The notes beneath the pieces are model-generated. The model saw only the letters and a list, made by a program, of their open reading frames with translations. It searched no databases and was not told where the DNA came from. The position numbers were made by a program, and so were the translations under genes. Of a stretch of 64,000 nt of DNA, positions 28,381 through 36,904 are shown piece after piece. The DNA is taken from assembly GCF_004078655.1 (NCBI RefSeq), contig NZ_RZNC01000001.1, positions 1,054,001 to 1,118,000 of the forward strand, in the 5' to 3' direction. Numbering within the stretch: the stretch's first letter is position 1; each line of letters opens with the position of its first letter. The stretch comes from Labedella populi. Its GTDB lineage: Bacteria; Actinomycetota; Actinomycetes; Actinomycetales; Microbacteriaceae.

Positions 28381-28689
28381 ATGCTCGTCGCCTTCTCCGT
28401 CGCTCCCTCCGGCGGCTCGAACTCCACCGATTCCGTGCACGACGCCGTCGCCGCGGCCGTCACCGTGGTCCGTGAGTCGGGGCTGCCGAACCGGACGACG
28501 TCGATGTTCACCGAGATCGAGGGTCCCGATTGGGACACCGTCATGGATGTCGTGAAGCGCGCGACCGAGGCCGTCGCCCCGTTCGGTTCGCGCGTCTCCC
28601 TCGTTCTCAAGGCGGACATCCGGCCCGGCTACTCGGGAGAGCTCGACGCGAAGCTCGAGCGACTCGAGAAGGCCATCGACGAGGGCTGA
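28381..28689 (+). CDS. Thiamine-binding protein, MTH1187/YkoF-like
   Basis: A 102-residue single-domain protein of the MTH1187 (DUF77) family, ferredoxin-like in fold, reported to bind thiamine or its precursors. Typical patches are MLVAFSVAPSGG, TSMFTEIEGPDWDTVMDVV and VSLVLKADIRPGYSGEL. GAAAGGA precedes ATG 28381. It follows the membrane protein by 33 nt and may be cotranscribed. No TPP riboswitch is seen upstream. Confidence 0.88.
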   Translation: MLVAFSVAPSGGSNSTDSVHDAVAAAVTVVRESGLPNRTTSMFTEIEGPDWDTVMDVVKRATEAVAPFGSRVSLVLKADIRPGYSGELDAKLERLEKAIDEG

Positions 28690-28740
28690 CCCGCGGCCGC
28701 TCCGCCGTTCGAATCGATTCGAGCGGCGCCCCTCCGGCCG

Positions 28741-28746
28741 TACACT
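28741..28746 (+). promoter_or_regulatory. -10 box of leaderless MFS gene
   Basis: TACACT ends 6 nt before ATG 28753. Confidence 0.6.
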
Positions 28747-28752
28747 GGGACG

Positions 28753-29988
28753 ATGCCCTCCGTGACCCACGGGCCGACGACGACGTCCTCGGCCCGCATT
28801 CGTCTTGCCCTGCTCGCGCTCGCCGTCGGCGGTTTCGGCATCGGCACGACGGAGTTCGCCGCGATGGGGCTGCTTCCGCAGATCGCCACCGACCTGTTCC
28901 CGGCGCTCGCGGTCAGCGATCCGGAACGCGCCAACGCGCACGCGGGCCTCCTGATCTCGGCCTATGCGCTCGGGGTCGTGGTGGGCGCTCCCACGATCAA
29001 CGCCGTCATCGCCCGGTTCCGTCGCGACCGGGTGCTCGTCGTCCTCGCGGTCGCGTTCACGGTCACGAACCTCGCGGCAGCCCTCGCGCCGACGTTCGAG
29101 CTCATCCTGCTCTTCCGCTTCCTCGCCGGCATCCCGCACGGTGCGTACTTCGGCATCGCGGCCCTCGTCGCCGCGCAGCTCATGGGTCCCGGGAAGCGGG
29201 CGCGGGGCGTCGCGCTCGCCATGGCGGGGCTCACGATCGCGAACGTCATCGGTGTCCCCCTCGCGACCCTCGTCGGGCAGGCGTTCGGGTGGCGCGTCGC
29301 CTTCGTGCTCGTCGCCGCGGTCTTCGCGCTCGCGACGGTCTCGGTGTGGGTGGCGGTGCCGCGCGTCGACGGGTCTCCCGGGCAGACGATGCGGCGCGAA
29401 CTCACCGTGTTCCGGAACGGTCGCGTCTGGTTCGCCCTCCTCACCGGGTGCATCGTGCTCGGCGGGCTCTTCGCCGTCTACACGTACCTCTCGCCGATCA
29501 CGACCGAGCTCACCGGGCTCCCGGCCGGCGCCGTCCCGTGGGTGCTCGCGACCGTCGGTCTCGGGATGACCGTCGGGAACCTCGTCGGGGGTCGCCTCGC
29601 CGACTGGAGCGTCATGCGCAGCCTCTTCGGCTTCGCCCTGCTCATGCTCGTCGCTCTCGGCGGCTTCGCGCTCACGGCGCAGTGGCCGGTGACGCTGTTC
29701 CTGTTCACCTTCGCGATCGGGTTCGCCGCGCAAGGCCTCGGCCCGACGATCCAGACGCGCCTCATGGACGTCGCGGGCGACAGCCAGGCGATCGCCGCGG
29801 GCCTCATCCACTCCGCGCTCAACGTCGGCAACGCGCTCGGCGCGTACTTCGGCGGTGTCGCGATCGCGGCCGCCCTCGGCTACTCGTCTCCCGCCGTCGT
29901 CGGCATGGGACTGACCGTCGTCGGCATCCTCATCGCCGCTCTCGGCTACACGCTCGAGCGACGCGGGGTGCTGCGCTCTACTCGATGA
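28753..29988 (+). CDS. MFS transporter, DHA1 (AraJ/YdhP) type
   Basis: A 411-residue major facilitator with 12 predicted spans. The first loop carries GGFGIGTTEFAAMGLLPQIA, a mark of the YdhP/AraJ/sugar efflux branch, and helix 4-5 shows RFLAGIPHGAYFGIAALVA. Loop 2-3 has FRRDRVLVVLAVAFTV. Substrates of this branch include arabinose-like sugars, purine ribosides and drugs; none can be chosen here. The 3' end overlaps the convergent regulator gene by 11 nt. Confidence 0.92.
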   Translation: MPSVTHGPTTTSSARIRLALLALAVGGFGIGTTEFAAMGLLPQIATDLFPALAVSDPERANAHAGLLISAYALGVVVGAPTINAVIARFRRDRVLVVLAVAFTVTNLAAALAPTFELILLFRFLAGIPHGAYFGIAALVAAQLMGPGKRARGVALAMAGLTIANVIGVPLATLVGQAFGWRVAFVLVAAVFALATVSVWVAVPRVDGSPGQTMRRELTVFRNGRVWFALLTGCIVLGGLFAVYTYLSPITTELTGLPAGAVPWVLATVGLGMTVGNLVGGRLADWSVMRSLFGFALLMLVALGGFALTAQWPVTLFLFTFAIGFAAQGLGPTIQTRLMDVAGDSQAIAAGLIHSALNVGNALGAYFGGVAIAAALGYSSPAVVGMGLTVVGILIAALGYTLERRGVLRSTR

Positions 29989-30625
29989 TGATGCCGTCGA
30001 GGATCGCGCGCTTGCGCAGCGCGACCTTCGTGCCGACGTCGAATCCGCTCGAACGGTACTTCTCGCGGATGCGCTTGAGGTAGGACTTGGCCGTCTCCTC
30101 GGAGATGCTCAGCTCGTAGGCGACCGACTTCACCGGTTCGCCCGCTGCGTAGAGCGCCATGACGCGTCGCTCCTGCGCGCTGAGCTTCGGCGCATCGTTG
30201 GGCTCCGAGTTGAGCGCGAGGTCGAGTTCGTCGGAGACGAACATCTGCCCACGGTGCGCGGCGCGGATCGCCTGCACGATCATCGAGGCGTCCTCGCTCT
30301 TCACGAGGTAGCCGTGGGCGCCGGCGGCGAGGGCTTCGCGTACGAACTTCGGGTCGGAGTAGGTGCTCATGAGCACCGTCTTCACGCCCGTGGTCTTGAG
30401 CGTCGATATCTTGAGGACGACGGGGATGTTGTCCTTGAGGTCGAGGTCGAGGAGCACGACGTCGACGGGGAATTCGGGGTGTGTGAGCAACTCCGGCCAG
30501 GTCGCGACCGCCGCGACCATGCTGATGTCATCCGCGGCTCCGCGGATCCATTCCGTGAGTGCCCCGAGCAACATCTTGTGGTCGTCGACGATGGCCAGGC
30601 GGATGTTGCCGGTGTGGATGCTCAT
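29978..30625 (-). CDS. LuxR/FixJ-family response regulator
   Basis: A 215-residue regulator. The receiver domain has the acidic pair AIVDDHK, phospho-acceptor VVLLDLDL (Asp about 58), the Thr/Ser position LMSTYS and Lys YLVKSED; residues 150-215 form a LuxR-type HTH (LSAQERRVMALYAAGEPVKS, then ISEETAKSYLKRIREKY). AGGGAGA precedes ATG 30625. Directly upstream on the same strand are a membrane protein and a histidine kinase, so the three genes make one signalling unit. Confidence 0.93.
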   Translation of the reverse strand: MSIHTGNIRLAIVDDHKMLLGALTEWIRGAADDISMVAAVATWPELLTHPEFPVDVVLLDLDLKDNIPVVLKISTLKTTGVKTVLMSTYSDPKFVREALAAGAHGYLVKSEDASMIVQAIRAAHRGQMFVSDELDLALNSEPNDAPKLSAQERRVMALYAAGEPVKSVAYELSISEETAKSYLKRIREKYRSSGFDVGTKVALRKRAILDGIIIE

Positions 30626-30660
30626 ACGATCTCCCTGAACTCTTCCCTGGATTCTACTGT

Positions 30661-31884
30661 TCAGCGCGGCTGGTCACTCGCAAGCGGGACCTCGGTCTCG
30701 ATGTCGACGCGCAGTCCGAGCGGCGTCGCCGTATCGGTGTAGCGACCGACACGGCGCAGCGCCGCCCACGTGATCGCCTCCACGCGCGAGCGGCTGATGC
30801 CGTCGACATCGAGCGCGATGAGGACGCGGCGCGAGTCCGAGCGCGGCTGGTCGCGGCGCTCGACGAAGCTCACGCGAGCCGTCGCGGGCATGCGGGCGGC
30901 GCTCGACATGAGCATCCACAGGCCGGAGAGGAGACCGTCCCGCTGCAGCTGGTCGAGCCGCGCCGAGAGGCCGTTCGGGTCGTCGATCGTCACATGGTCG
31001 CTCAGGAACTCCGACTCGCTGACCGCGTGCGAGAGCCACGTGTCCTGGTGGCCGGCGACCAGGTGACGGCGGAGTTCGGTCGCGAGGGCGCTCGCCTGGT
31101 CCGCGCGTTCCGGACTCAGCGGCAGCGGCTCACGTCCGGACGCGACGTCGTCGAAGAGTTCCTCCACCTCGTGATCGAGTTCGGCGAGTTCCGCGCTCCC
31201 GAGCATGCCGGCCGTGAGCACGACCGGGGCGCTGATCGCGCTCTGCGTGAGCACTCGGTCGAGGGCGAGGAGGATGTGACGGCGGTACTCTCCGAGGATC
31301 GACGCCGCGAGCAGCGGCGGCACGATCGCGAGCACGAGCAGCAGGAGGAGCGGTCCGAGCTGGTCGTGCCCGGGACCGGGCACGAGGACGCCGAGGAGGA
31401 GTCCCACCCCGAGGATGGTCGAGGCCATGACGATCTCCCGGGCGGGTCGGAGCGACGAGGCGCCGAGCAGCACGGCCCCCACGGCGATCGCCGACGTCGG
31501 GTACACGCCGTCGTCCACGACCTGCCAGACCGCGGCGAAATCGAGGACCGCGGCGACGGTGAGGCTCAGGACCATCGACCAGAACAGCACGGTCGAGAAG
31601 ATGAAGCCGGCCGCCCGCAACGCGACCACCACGAGCACGACGGTCACGAGGAGGATCGCCCAGGACGCGATGTTGAGCATGAGCCGGGGGAAATCCTCGA
31701 CGTGGTCGAGGAACCGCCAGAGGGCGTGCAGGAAGAGGAGACCACCGGCGAGACCGAGGCCGACGCCGAGTTGCGACGTATTGAGGGTGAGGAGCGACGT
31801 CTCGCGCAGTCCCGCCCGCCGTACGCGATCGGTCTGCCACTCGAGACCGGCCGAGGGGTCCGGTCCGCCCGCGTAGCCGCTCAT
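30661..31884 (-). CDS. Membrane protein with cytosolic domain, partner of the kinase
   Basis: A 407-residue protein that I do not recognise. Residues 35-205 hold five or six hydrophobic segments (TSQLGVGLGLAGGLLFLHAL, SWAILLVTVVLVVVALRAAG, LLLLLVLAIVPPLLAASIL). Residues 210-407 are soluble: an acidic helical part (ELDHEVEELFDDVASG) and a region with VSFVERRD and RRVLIALDVDG that vaguely recalls a degenerate ATPase of the GHKL fold without its motifs. The ATG at 31884 overlaps the kinase stop (ATGA). It may be a catalytically dead second sensor subunit; this is inference. Confidence 0.72.
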   Translation of the reverse strand: MSGYAGGPDPSAGLEWQTDRVRRAGLRETSLLTLNTSQLGVGLGLAGGLLFLHALWRFLDHVEDFPRLMLNIASWAILLVTVVLVVVALRAAGFIFSTVLFWSMVLSLTVAAVLDFAAVWQVVDDGVYPTSAIAVGAVLLGASSLRPAREIVMASTILGVGLLLGVLVPGPGHDQLGPLLLLLVLAIVPPLLAASILGEYRRHILLALDRVLTQSAISAPVVLTAGMLGSAELAELDHEVEELFDDVASGREPLPLSPERADQASALATELRRHLVAGHQDTWLSHAVSESEFLSDHVTIDDPNGLSARLDQLQRDGLLSGLWMLMSSAARMPATARVSFVERRDQPRSDSRRVLIALDVDGISRSRVEAITWAALRRVGRYTDTATPLGLRVDIETEVPLASDQPR

Positions 31885-33107
31885 TTCGGGACCTCGAGCA
31901 CGACCGTCGTTCCGGCCCCCGGCGCCGAGAACACCCGGACGGTGCCTCCGATGTCCTGGACGCGCGCGATGACCGACTGCTGGAAGCCGAGACTCGACCG
32001 CCCGACGGCGTCGGGGTCGAATCCGGCACCCGCGTCGGTCACGACGCCCCGGACGACCGTGCCGTCGTCGCTCAGGGTCACGTGGGCCTCGTCGACGCCG
32101 GCGTGGCGTCGGACGTTCTCGACGCACTCGGTGAGGGCGAGGATGAAGGCCTCGAGCCGCGCATGCTCGAGTCCGAGCTGGCCGGAGCCGTGCCACGCGA
32201 CGTCGAGGCCGGAACTCGCGAACCGGGCCTTCACGGCCTCGAGCGTTCCGTTCAGTTGGAGCTCCGCCGTGTGGGTGAGGGTGTACGCGCCGGAGGAGCG
32301 CGGCGCGGGGCTCTCGCCTTCCCGGAGGCGGCGGAGCAGGTCGCGATCCGAGACGGCCTGGTCGCGCATGGCCGCCTCGTCGACACCGCGTCCGCCGTGC
32401 GCGAGGAGGGTCAACGTCGCGAGCGCGGTGTCGTGCAGGAGCCGCGCGTCTCGATGGCGCTGCGCTTCCGCCTCGCTCGCGCGCCGCTCGATGAGGTAGG
32501 TGTAGCCGATGCTCGAGATCCGCCGCATCACCCGCGGACTCGCTCGCGTGAGCCACAGCCCGAAGACGGTCGTCACGGCCCAGCCGAGGCCGACGAGCAC
32601 GGGGGCGGAGAGCGCGGGCTCCTCACCGAGGTCCGCCTCGAGCAGCGTCGTGATCGTCGCGGTCGTGATGACTCCGTAGGCGAGCAGGATCACTTGCGCC
32701 CACGTGGAGGACAGGACGGCGCCGATGCAGCCGACACCCCATCCGGCGATCATCACAAGGGCGGCGGACGCCGAGGCGTTCGGGGTCGGACCCGTCGCGA
32801 TGCCGACCGTGGCGAGGCAGACGATGCCCGCCGCGTAGACCGCGACGACCGCGAGGCCGTGCGGGTGGCGGGCGAGGAGCACGTGCGTCACCGCGAGCAG
32901 CGCGAGCGAGGCGATGCTCCAGAGGTACTCGGGGAGCGATGCAGCACCCGGGATGCTGAGGGCGATCGCCGCGCCGAGGACACCGCTGAAACCGAAGGTG
33001 CGCGCCATGCGGTACGCGAGGTGGCTCTGCTGGATGGAGAAGCGGTCGACGGATTCGAACTGCCGCCGCGCAGGATCGGAGGCGTCGGTGCCGCGCCACA
33101 CGCTCAT
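31881..33107 (-). CDS. Sensor histidine kinase, HisKA_3/NarL-type partner
   Basis: A 408-residue kinase with about six membrane spans (residues 40-200) and a C-terminal HATPase domain. The dimerisation/phospho-acceptor helix reads HRDARLLHDTALATLTLLAH (His in LLHDT). The ATPase domain has LTECVENVRRHAG (N-box), TDAGAGFDPDAVG (G1) and a shortened G2 region; GAGTTVVLEVPK ends the protein. ATG 33107 has AGGAAGGG upstream, so the longer frame is rejected. It heads the operon kinase - membrane protein - LuxR regulator. Confidence 0.9.
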   Translation of the reverse strand: MSVWRGTDASDPARRQFESVDRFSIQQSHLAYRMARTFGFSGVLGAAIALSIPGAASLPEYLWSIASLALLAVTHVLLARHPHGLAVVAVYAAGIVCLATVGIATGPTPNASASAALVMIAGWGVGCIGAVLSSTWAQVILLAYGVITTATITTLLEADLGEEPALSAPVLVGLGWAVTTVFGLWLTRASPRVMRRISSIGYTYLIERRASEAEAQRHRDARLLHDTALATLTLLAHGGRGVDEAAMRDQAVSDRDLLRRLREGESPAPRSSGAYTLTHTAELQLNGTLEAVKARFASSGLDVAWHGSGQLGLEHARLEAFILALTECVENVRRHAGVDEAHVTLSDDGTVVRGVVTDAGAGFDPDAVGRSSLGFQQSVIARVQDIGGTVRVFSAPGAGTTVVLEVPK

Positions 33108-33266
33108 GCCGACCCTTCCTGGTACTCCCCGTCGGCCGTGCCCCCATGACCGTGCGCCAAGTTTACGGGGCACGTGTGAGGCCGTCACGCCCGCGACACG
33201 CGTGGGTGATGGCGACGGGACCGCCGACCCGGTCGTGCTGCGGTCGTGGGCTGTCGTCGTGGTCGC

Positions 33267-34472
33267 TCAGGCCGCGAAGATGCGGTCGAGGTGACGGGAG
33301 AGGACGTCGAACTCGATGAGGAACCCGTCGTGCCCGAACTCCGAGGAGATGACGGTCGGCTCGTCCCCGTCGATGTTGGTGGGGATCCCGGCCGCGATCC
33401 GGCGCTGACCCTCGACGGGGAAGAGCCGGTCCGAGTCGATGCCGACGATGAGCGCCCGCGCGGTGACGCGAGCGAGCGCCTCCTCGACGGACCCGCGGCC
33501 ACGACCGATGTCGTGGGAGTTCATGGCTTCGACGAGGGTGATGTAGCTGTTCGCGTCGAAGCGGCGGGTGAACTTGTTGCCGTGGAAGTCGAGGTAGGAG
33601 GAGATCGCGAAGCGACCGCCGTCCGCGAGGGGGTCGATCCCCGACTGCCAGCGGCGGCCGAAGCGGTCGTTGAGCTCCGTCGGGCTGCGGTACTGCAGGA
33701 GCGCCATGCGGCGGGCGAGGGCGAGCCCGCGGTGGGGGCCGCCGCCGTCACCGGCGTCGTAGTAGCGCCCGCCGTTCCATGCCGGGTCCATCCGAACGGC
33801 CTCGAGTTGCACGGAGTTGAGTGCGATCTGGTCCGCCGTCGTGACCGGCGGCGACGCGAGGATCGCGACGCGCTCGACGCGTTCCGGCCGCCCGACGGCC
33901 CATTCGAGCGCGTGCATGCCGCCCATCGAGCCTCCGATGACAGCCGCCCAGGAGTCGATCCCGAGGGAGTCGGCGAGCAGCGCTTGCGCCGTGACCTGGT
34001 CGCGCACGCTCACCGAGGGGAAGCGCGCCCCCCATTCGCGGCCGTCGGGGGCGAAGGACGCGGGGCCCGTCGATCCCTGGCACCCCCCGAGCATGTTGGG
34101 GACGACGACGAACCAACGGTCCGTGTCGACGGCGAGTCCGGGGCCCACGATGCGCTCCCACCAGCCGGCGGTGGGTTGACCGGGGCCGGCGTCACCGCGC
34201 GCGTGGGAGTCGCCCGTGAGTGCGTGGGTGATGAGCACGGCGTTGTCGCGGGCGGGGGAGAGCTCTCCCCAGGTTTCGAAGGCGAGTCGGACGTGGGGGA
34301 GATGACCGCCGAACTCGAGATCGAGCGGACCGAGATTCGCGAAGCGTCGGTTCGCTGGCGGGTCGCCGTCCCGCCAGGCGCCCGTCGCGGGTGGGCGACC
34401 GAGAAGGCTCTGCAGGTCGGCGTCGGTCACGATGCGCGACGGGATCGTGTCCTCGGGGGTCTGCCAGTCCAT
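33267..34472 (-). CDS. metX: Homoserine O-acetyltransferase
   Basis: A 401-residue alpha/beta hydrolase-fold enzyme that acetylates homoserine with acetyl-CoA for methionine synthesis. The nucleophile elbow is IGGSMGGMHALEWA (Ser182); the catalytic Asp and His lie in VGIDSDRLFPV and FGHDGFLIEFD. Other family features are LTGDSHARGD and NMLGGCQGSTGP. The start ATG 34472 has GGGGAGG upstream. It lies downstream of metY on the same strand, after a prominent hairpin, so both genes are likely co-regulated. Confidence 0.96.
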   Translation of the reverse strand: MDWQTPEDTIPSRIVTDADLQSLLGRPPATGAWRDGDPPANRRFANLGPLDLEFGGHLPHVRLAFETWGELSPARDNAVLITHALTGDSHARGDAGPGQPTAGWWERIVGPGLAVDTDRWFVVVPNMLGGCQGSTGPASFAPDGREWGARFPSVSVRDQVTAQALLADSLGIDSWAAVIGGSMGGMHALEWAVGRPERVERVAILASPPVTTADQIALNSVQLEAVRMDPAWNGGRYYDAGDGGGPHRGLALARRMALLQYRSPTELNDRFGRRWQSGIDPLADGGRFAISSYLDFHGNKFTRRFDANSYITLVEAMNSHDIGRGRGSVEEALARVTARALIVGIDSDRLFPVEGQRRIAAGIPTNIDGDEPTVISSEFGHDGFLIEFDVLSRHLDRIFAA

Positions 34473-34529
34473 CCCCCCATCCTCCCCGACCCCGCGAACC
34501 CTCCCGTCTTTTGTTACACCCCCTCACCC

Positions 34530-34597
34530 ATCCGTGAGGTGTCACCTCCGGTCGCTCTGGCGGTGCTCAGAGCGACGAAAGGTGACACCTCACGGGT
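34530..34597. repeat. Large nested hairpin between metY and metX
   Basis: The outer arms CCGTGAGGTGTCACCT (34532-34547) and AGGTGACACCTCACGG (34580-34595) are a perfect 16-bp inverted repeat; the inner arms GTCGCTCTG (34551-34559) and CAGAGCGAC (34568-34576) are also perfect. Each outer arm contains the small palindrome AGGTG-N-CACCT. No U-tract follows in either direction, so an ordinary terminator is uncertain. Confidence 0.88.
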
Positions 34598-34613
34598 CTG
34601 GAGGGGCGGTGCG

Positions 34614-35939
34614 TCAGGCGCGGGCTGCCTCCACGACGGAACGGGCGGCGGCGAACGCCTGGTCGAGGTCGGCCTTGAGATCGCCGATGTTCTCGAGCCC
34701 GACCGAGAGGCGCACGAGACCGGGCGTGACGCCCGCCGTGAGCTGCTGCTCGGGGGTGAGCTGCGAGTGCGTCGTCGACGCGGGGTGGATGACGAGTGAG
34801 CGGACGTCGCCGATGTTCGCGAGGTGCGAGAACAACGTGAGGCTGTTGACGAGCGTGCGGCCGGCGTCGACGCCGCCCTTGAGCTCGAACGACAGCACGG
34901 CGCCGACGCCCTTCGGCGCGTACCGGTTCGCCGCGGCGTACCACGGGCTCGAGGGCAGACCCGAGTAGTTCACGGAGGCGACGTCGGGGTGCGCGTCGAG
35001 CCACTCCGCGATCTCCTGGGCGTTCTGGACGTGGCGCTCGATGCGGAGACTGAGCGTCTCGATGCCCTGGATGAGGAGCCACGCGCTGTTCGGGGAGATC
35101 GCGGCACCGAGGTCACGGAGCACCTGGACGCGCGCCTTGATGATGTAGGCGAGGGCGTCGCCGACCGCCGTCGTGTAGCTCGCGCCGTGGTACGACGGGT
35201 CGGGCTCGGTGAGGCCCGGGAACTTCTCCACGTTCTTCGACCACTCGAAGGTGCCGCCGTCGACGATCGCGCCGCCGATGACGGTGCCGTGACCGCCGAG
35301 GAACTTCGTCGCCGAGTGCACGATGATGTCGGCGCCGTGCTCGAACGGGCGGATGAGATACGGCGTCGCGATCGTGTTGTCGACGATGAGCGGCACTCCC
35401 GATGCGTGCGCGACGTCGGCGACGAGCGAGATGTCGAGGATGTTGATCTTCGGGTTGCCGATCGTCTCGGCGAAGAACAGCTTCGTGTTCGGGCGGACGG
35501 CGCGGCGCCACTCGTCCGCATCGTCCTGGTTCTCCACGAACGTCGTCTCGATTCCGAGTTTCGCGAGCGTGTACTTGAACAGGTTGTACGTGCCGCCGTA
35601 GATCGACGAGCTCGAGACGATGTGGTCGCCCGCTTGCGCGATGTTGAGGATCGCAGCCGTCTCGGCGGCCTGACCCGACGCGAGGAGGAGGGCTCCGGTG
35701 CCCCCCTCGAGCGCGGCGATGCGCTGCTCGACGACGTCTTGCGTGGGGTTCTGGATGCGCGTGTAGATGTTGCCGAACTCCGCGAGGGCGAAGAGGTTCT
35801 TGGCGTGGTCCGCATCGTTGAAGACGTAGCTCGTGGTCTGGTAGATCGGCGTCGCGCGGGCGTTCGTGACGGGGTCCGGCTGGGCACCCGAGTGGATCTG
35901 TTTCGTCTCGAACTGCCAGTCCGGAGTCGTGTCGCTCAT
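34614..35939 (-). CDS. metY: O-acetylhomoserine sulfhydrylase (MetY)
   Basis: A 441-residue PLP enzyme of the Cys/Met metabolism family that makes homocysteine from O-acetylhomoserine and sulfide. The start (TKQIHSGAQPDPVTNARATP), the PLP lysine in IIVHSATKFLGGHGTVIGG, and YTRIQNPTQDVVEQRIAALEGG are diagnostic; the length fits MetY rather than the shorter MetB. ATG 35939 follows AAGGGAGAAACCC. No convincing SAM riboswitch is visible upstream. metX lies downstream. Confidence 0.95.
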   Translation of the reverse strand: MSDTTPDWQFETKQIHSGAQPDPVTNARATPIYQTTSYVFNDADHAKNLFALAEFGNIYTRIQNPTQDVVEQRIAALEGGTGALLLASGQAAETAAILNIAQAGDHIVSSSSIYGGTYNLFKYTLAKLGIETTFVENQDDADEWRRAVRPNTKLFFAETIGNPKINILDISLVADVAHASGVPLIVDNTIATPYLIRPFEHGADIIVHSATKFLGGHGTVIGGAIVDGGTFEWSKNVEKFPGLTEPDPSYHGASYTTAVGDALAYIIKARVQVLRDLGAAISPNSAWLLIQGIETLSLRIERHVQNAQEIAEWLDAHPDVASVNYSGLPSSPWYAAANRYAPKGVGAVLSFELKGGVDAGRTLVNSLTLFSHLANIGDVRSLVIHPASTTHSQLTPEQQLTAGVTPGLVRLSVGLENIGDLKADLDQAFAAARSVVEAARA

Positions 35940-36042
35940 GGGTTTCTCCCTTGCGTGGGTGGTCGTGCGGGGTCGGGGCGCCGGTGCGGCGTAGGTCGAG
36001 AGTAGGCCTCTGCCCAGTCGTCGACAACGAGCGGAGCAACAC

Positions 36043-36090
36043 GACGTAACCCCGCGAGGCGGACCGGGGAGACGGCGTGACGCAACCCCG
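36043..36090. repeat. Direct repeat in the metY/SDR divergent region
   Basis: GACGTAACCCCG (36043-36054) and GACGCAACCCCG (36079-36090) lie 36 bp apart, with further similarity to the right of each (AGGCGGACC, CAGCGGTACC). They may be operator copies for metY. Confidence 0.6.
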
Positions 36091-36115
36091 TCAGCGGTAC
36101 CCCTCCGCCAGCCCA

Positions 36116-36121
36116 TACCCT
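36116..36121 (+). promoter_or_regulatory. -10 box of leaderless SDR gene
   Basis: TACCCT ends 6 nt before ATG 36128. GGAGGC in between is too close to the start to act as a normal Shine-Dalgarno. Confidence 0.5.
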
Positions 36122-36127
36122 GGAGGC

Positions 36128-36904
36128 ATGACGGTGAGACGAGCGGTGGTCACGGGAGCGAGTTCGGGGATCGGACGGGCCACTGCTGCCCTGTTCCGGC
36201 AGCACGGGTGGGACGTCGTGGGCGTCGCCCGCCGTGAGGACCGGCTCGCCGAACTCGCGGCGGAGACCGGCGCGCACACGGTGGTCGCCGATGTGACCGT
36301 CGCGGAGGACGTGGAGCGTGTCCGAGCGGCGGTCGAGGCGCTCGGCGGTGCCGACGTCCTCGTCTGCAACGCCGGCGGCGCGATCGGCCTCGATGCCGTG
36401 GAGTCGGCGTCGCCCGACGACTGGCGGCAGATGTTCGAGGTCAACGTGATCGGCACGCAGCGCATGATCGCCGCCCTGCTGCCGTCGCTGCGCGCCTCGA
36501 CGCACGACGGCGGTACCGCGACGATCGTGGGTGTCACGTCGATCGCCGGGCATCGCGCCTACGAGGGCGGCGGCGGGTACAACGCGACGAAGCACGCGCA
36601 GCGCGCCGTGCTCGAGGTACTCCGGCTCGAGCTCAACGGCGAGCCCATCCGCGTCGTCGAGGTCGCACCCGGCATGGTGCGGACGGAAGAGTTCTCTCTC
36701 AAGCGCTTCGGGGGCGATCAGGCGAAGGCCGATGCCGTCTACGACAACGTGCCGGCGCCGCTCGTCGCCGAGGACGTCGCCGAGGTCATCGTTCACGCGG
36801 CCGAGCTGCCGCCGCACGTCGACCTCGACTCGATCACCGTGAAGCCCGTCGCCCAGGCGGCTCCCCACAAGGTCGCCCGCGGCGAACTGCGAGCGAAGTC
36901 GTGA
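36128..36904 (+). CDS. Short-chain dehydrogenase/reductase
   Basis: A 258-residue NAD(P)-dependent oxidoreductase of the classical SDR type, close to the YdfG/serine dehydrogenase branch. Seen: the Rossmann loop TGASSGIGRA, the VCNAGGAIG motif, catalytic Ser in VGVTSIAGH, and YNATK (Tyr, Lys). Substrate not deducible. Its stop overlaps GTG 36901 of the following gene. Confidence 0.93.
   Translation: MTVRRAVVTGASSGIGRATAALFRQHGWDVVGVARREDRLAELAAETGAHTVVADVTVAEDVERVRAAVEALGGADVLVCNAGGAIGLDAVESASPDDWRQMFEVNVIGTQRMIAALLPSLRASTHDGGTATIVGVTSIAGHRAYEGGGGYNATKHAQRAVLEVLRLELNGEPIRVVEVAPGMVRTEEFSLKRFGGDQAKADAVYDNVPAPLVAEDVAEVIVHAAELPPHVDLDSITVKPVAQAAPHKVARGELRAKS

Noticed and set aside
35940-36115. 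Possible SAM riboswitch upstream of metY
   Set aside because: I could not draw a SAM-I, SAM-II, SAM-IV or SAH fold here; only a direct repeat is visible.
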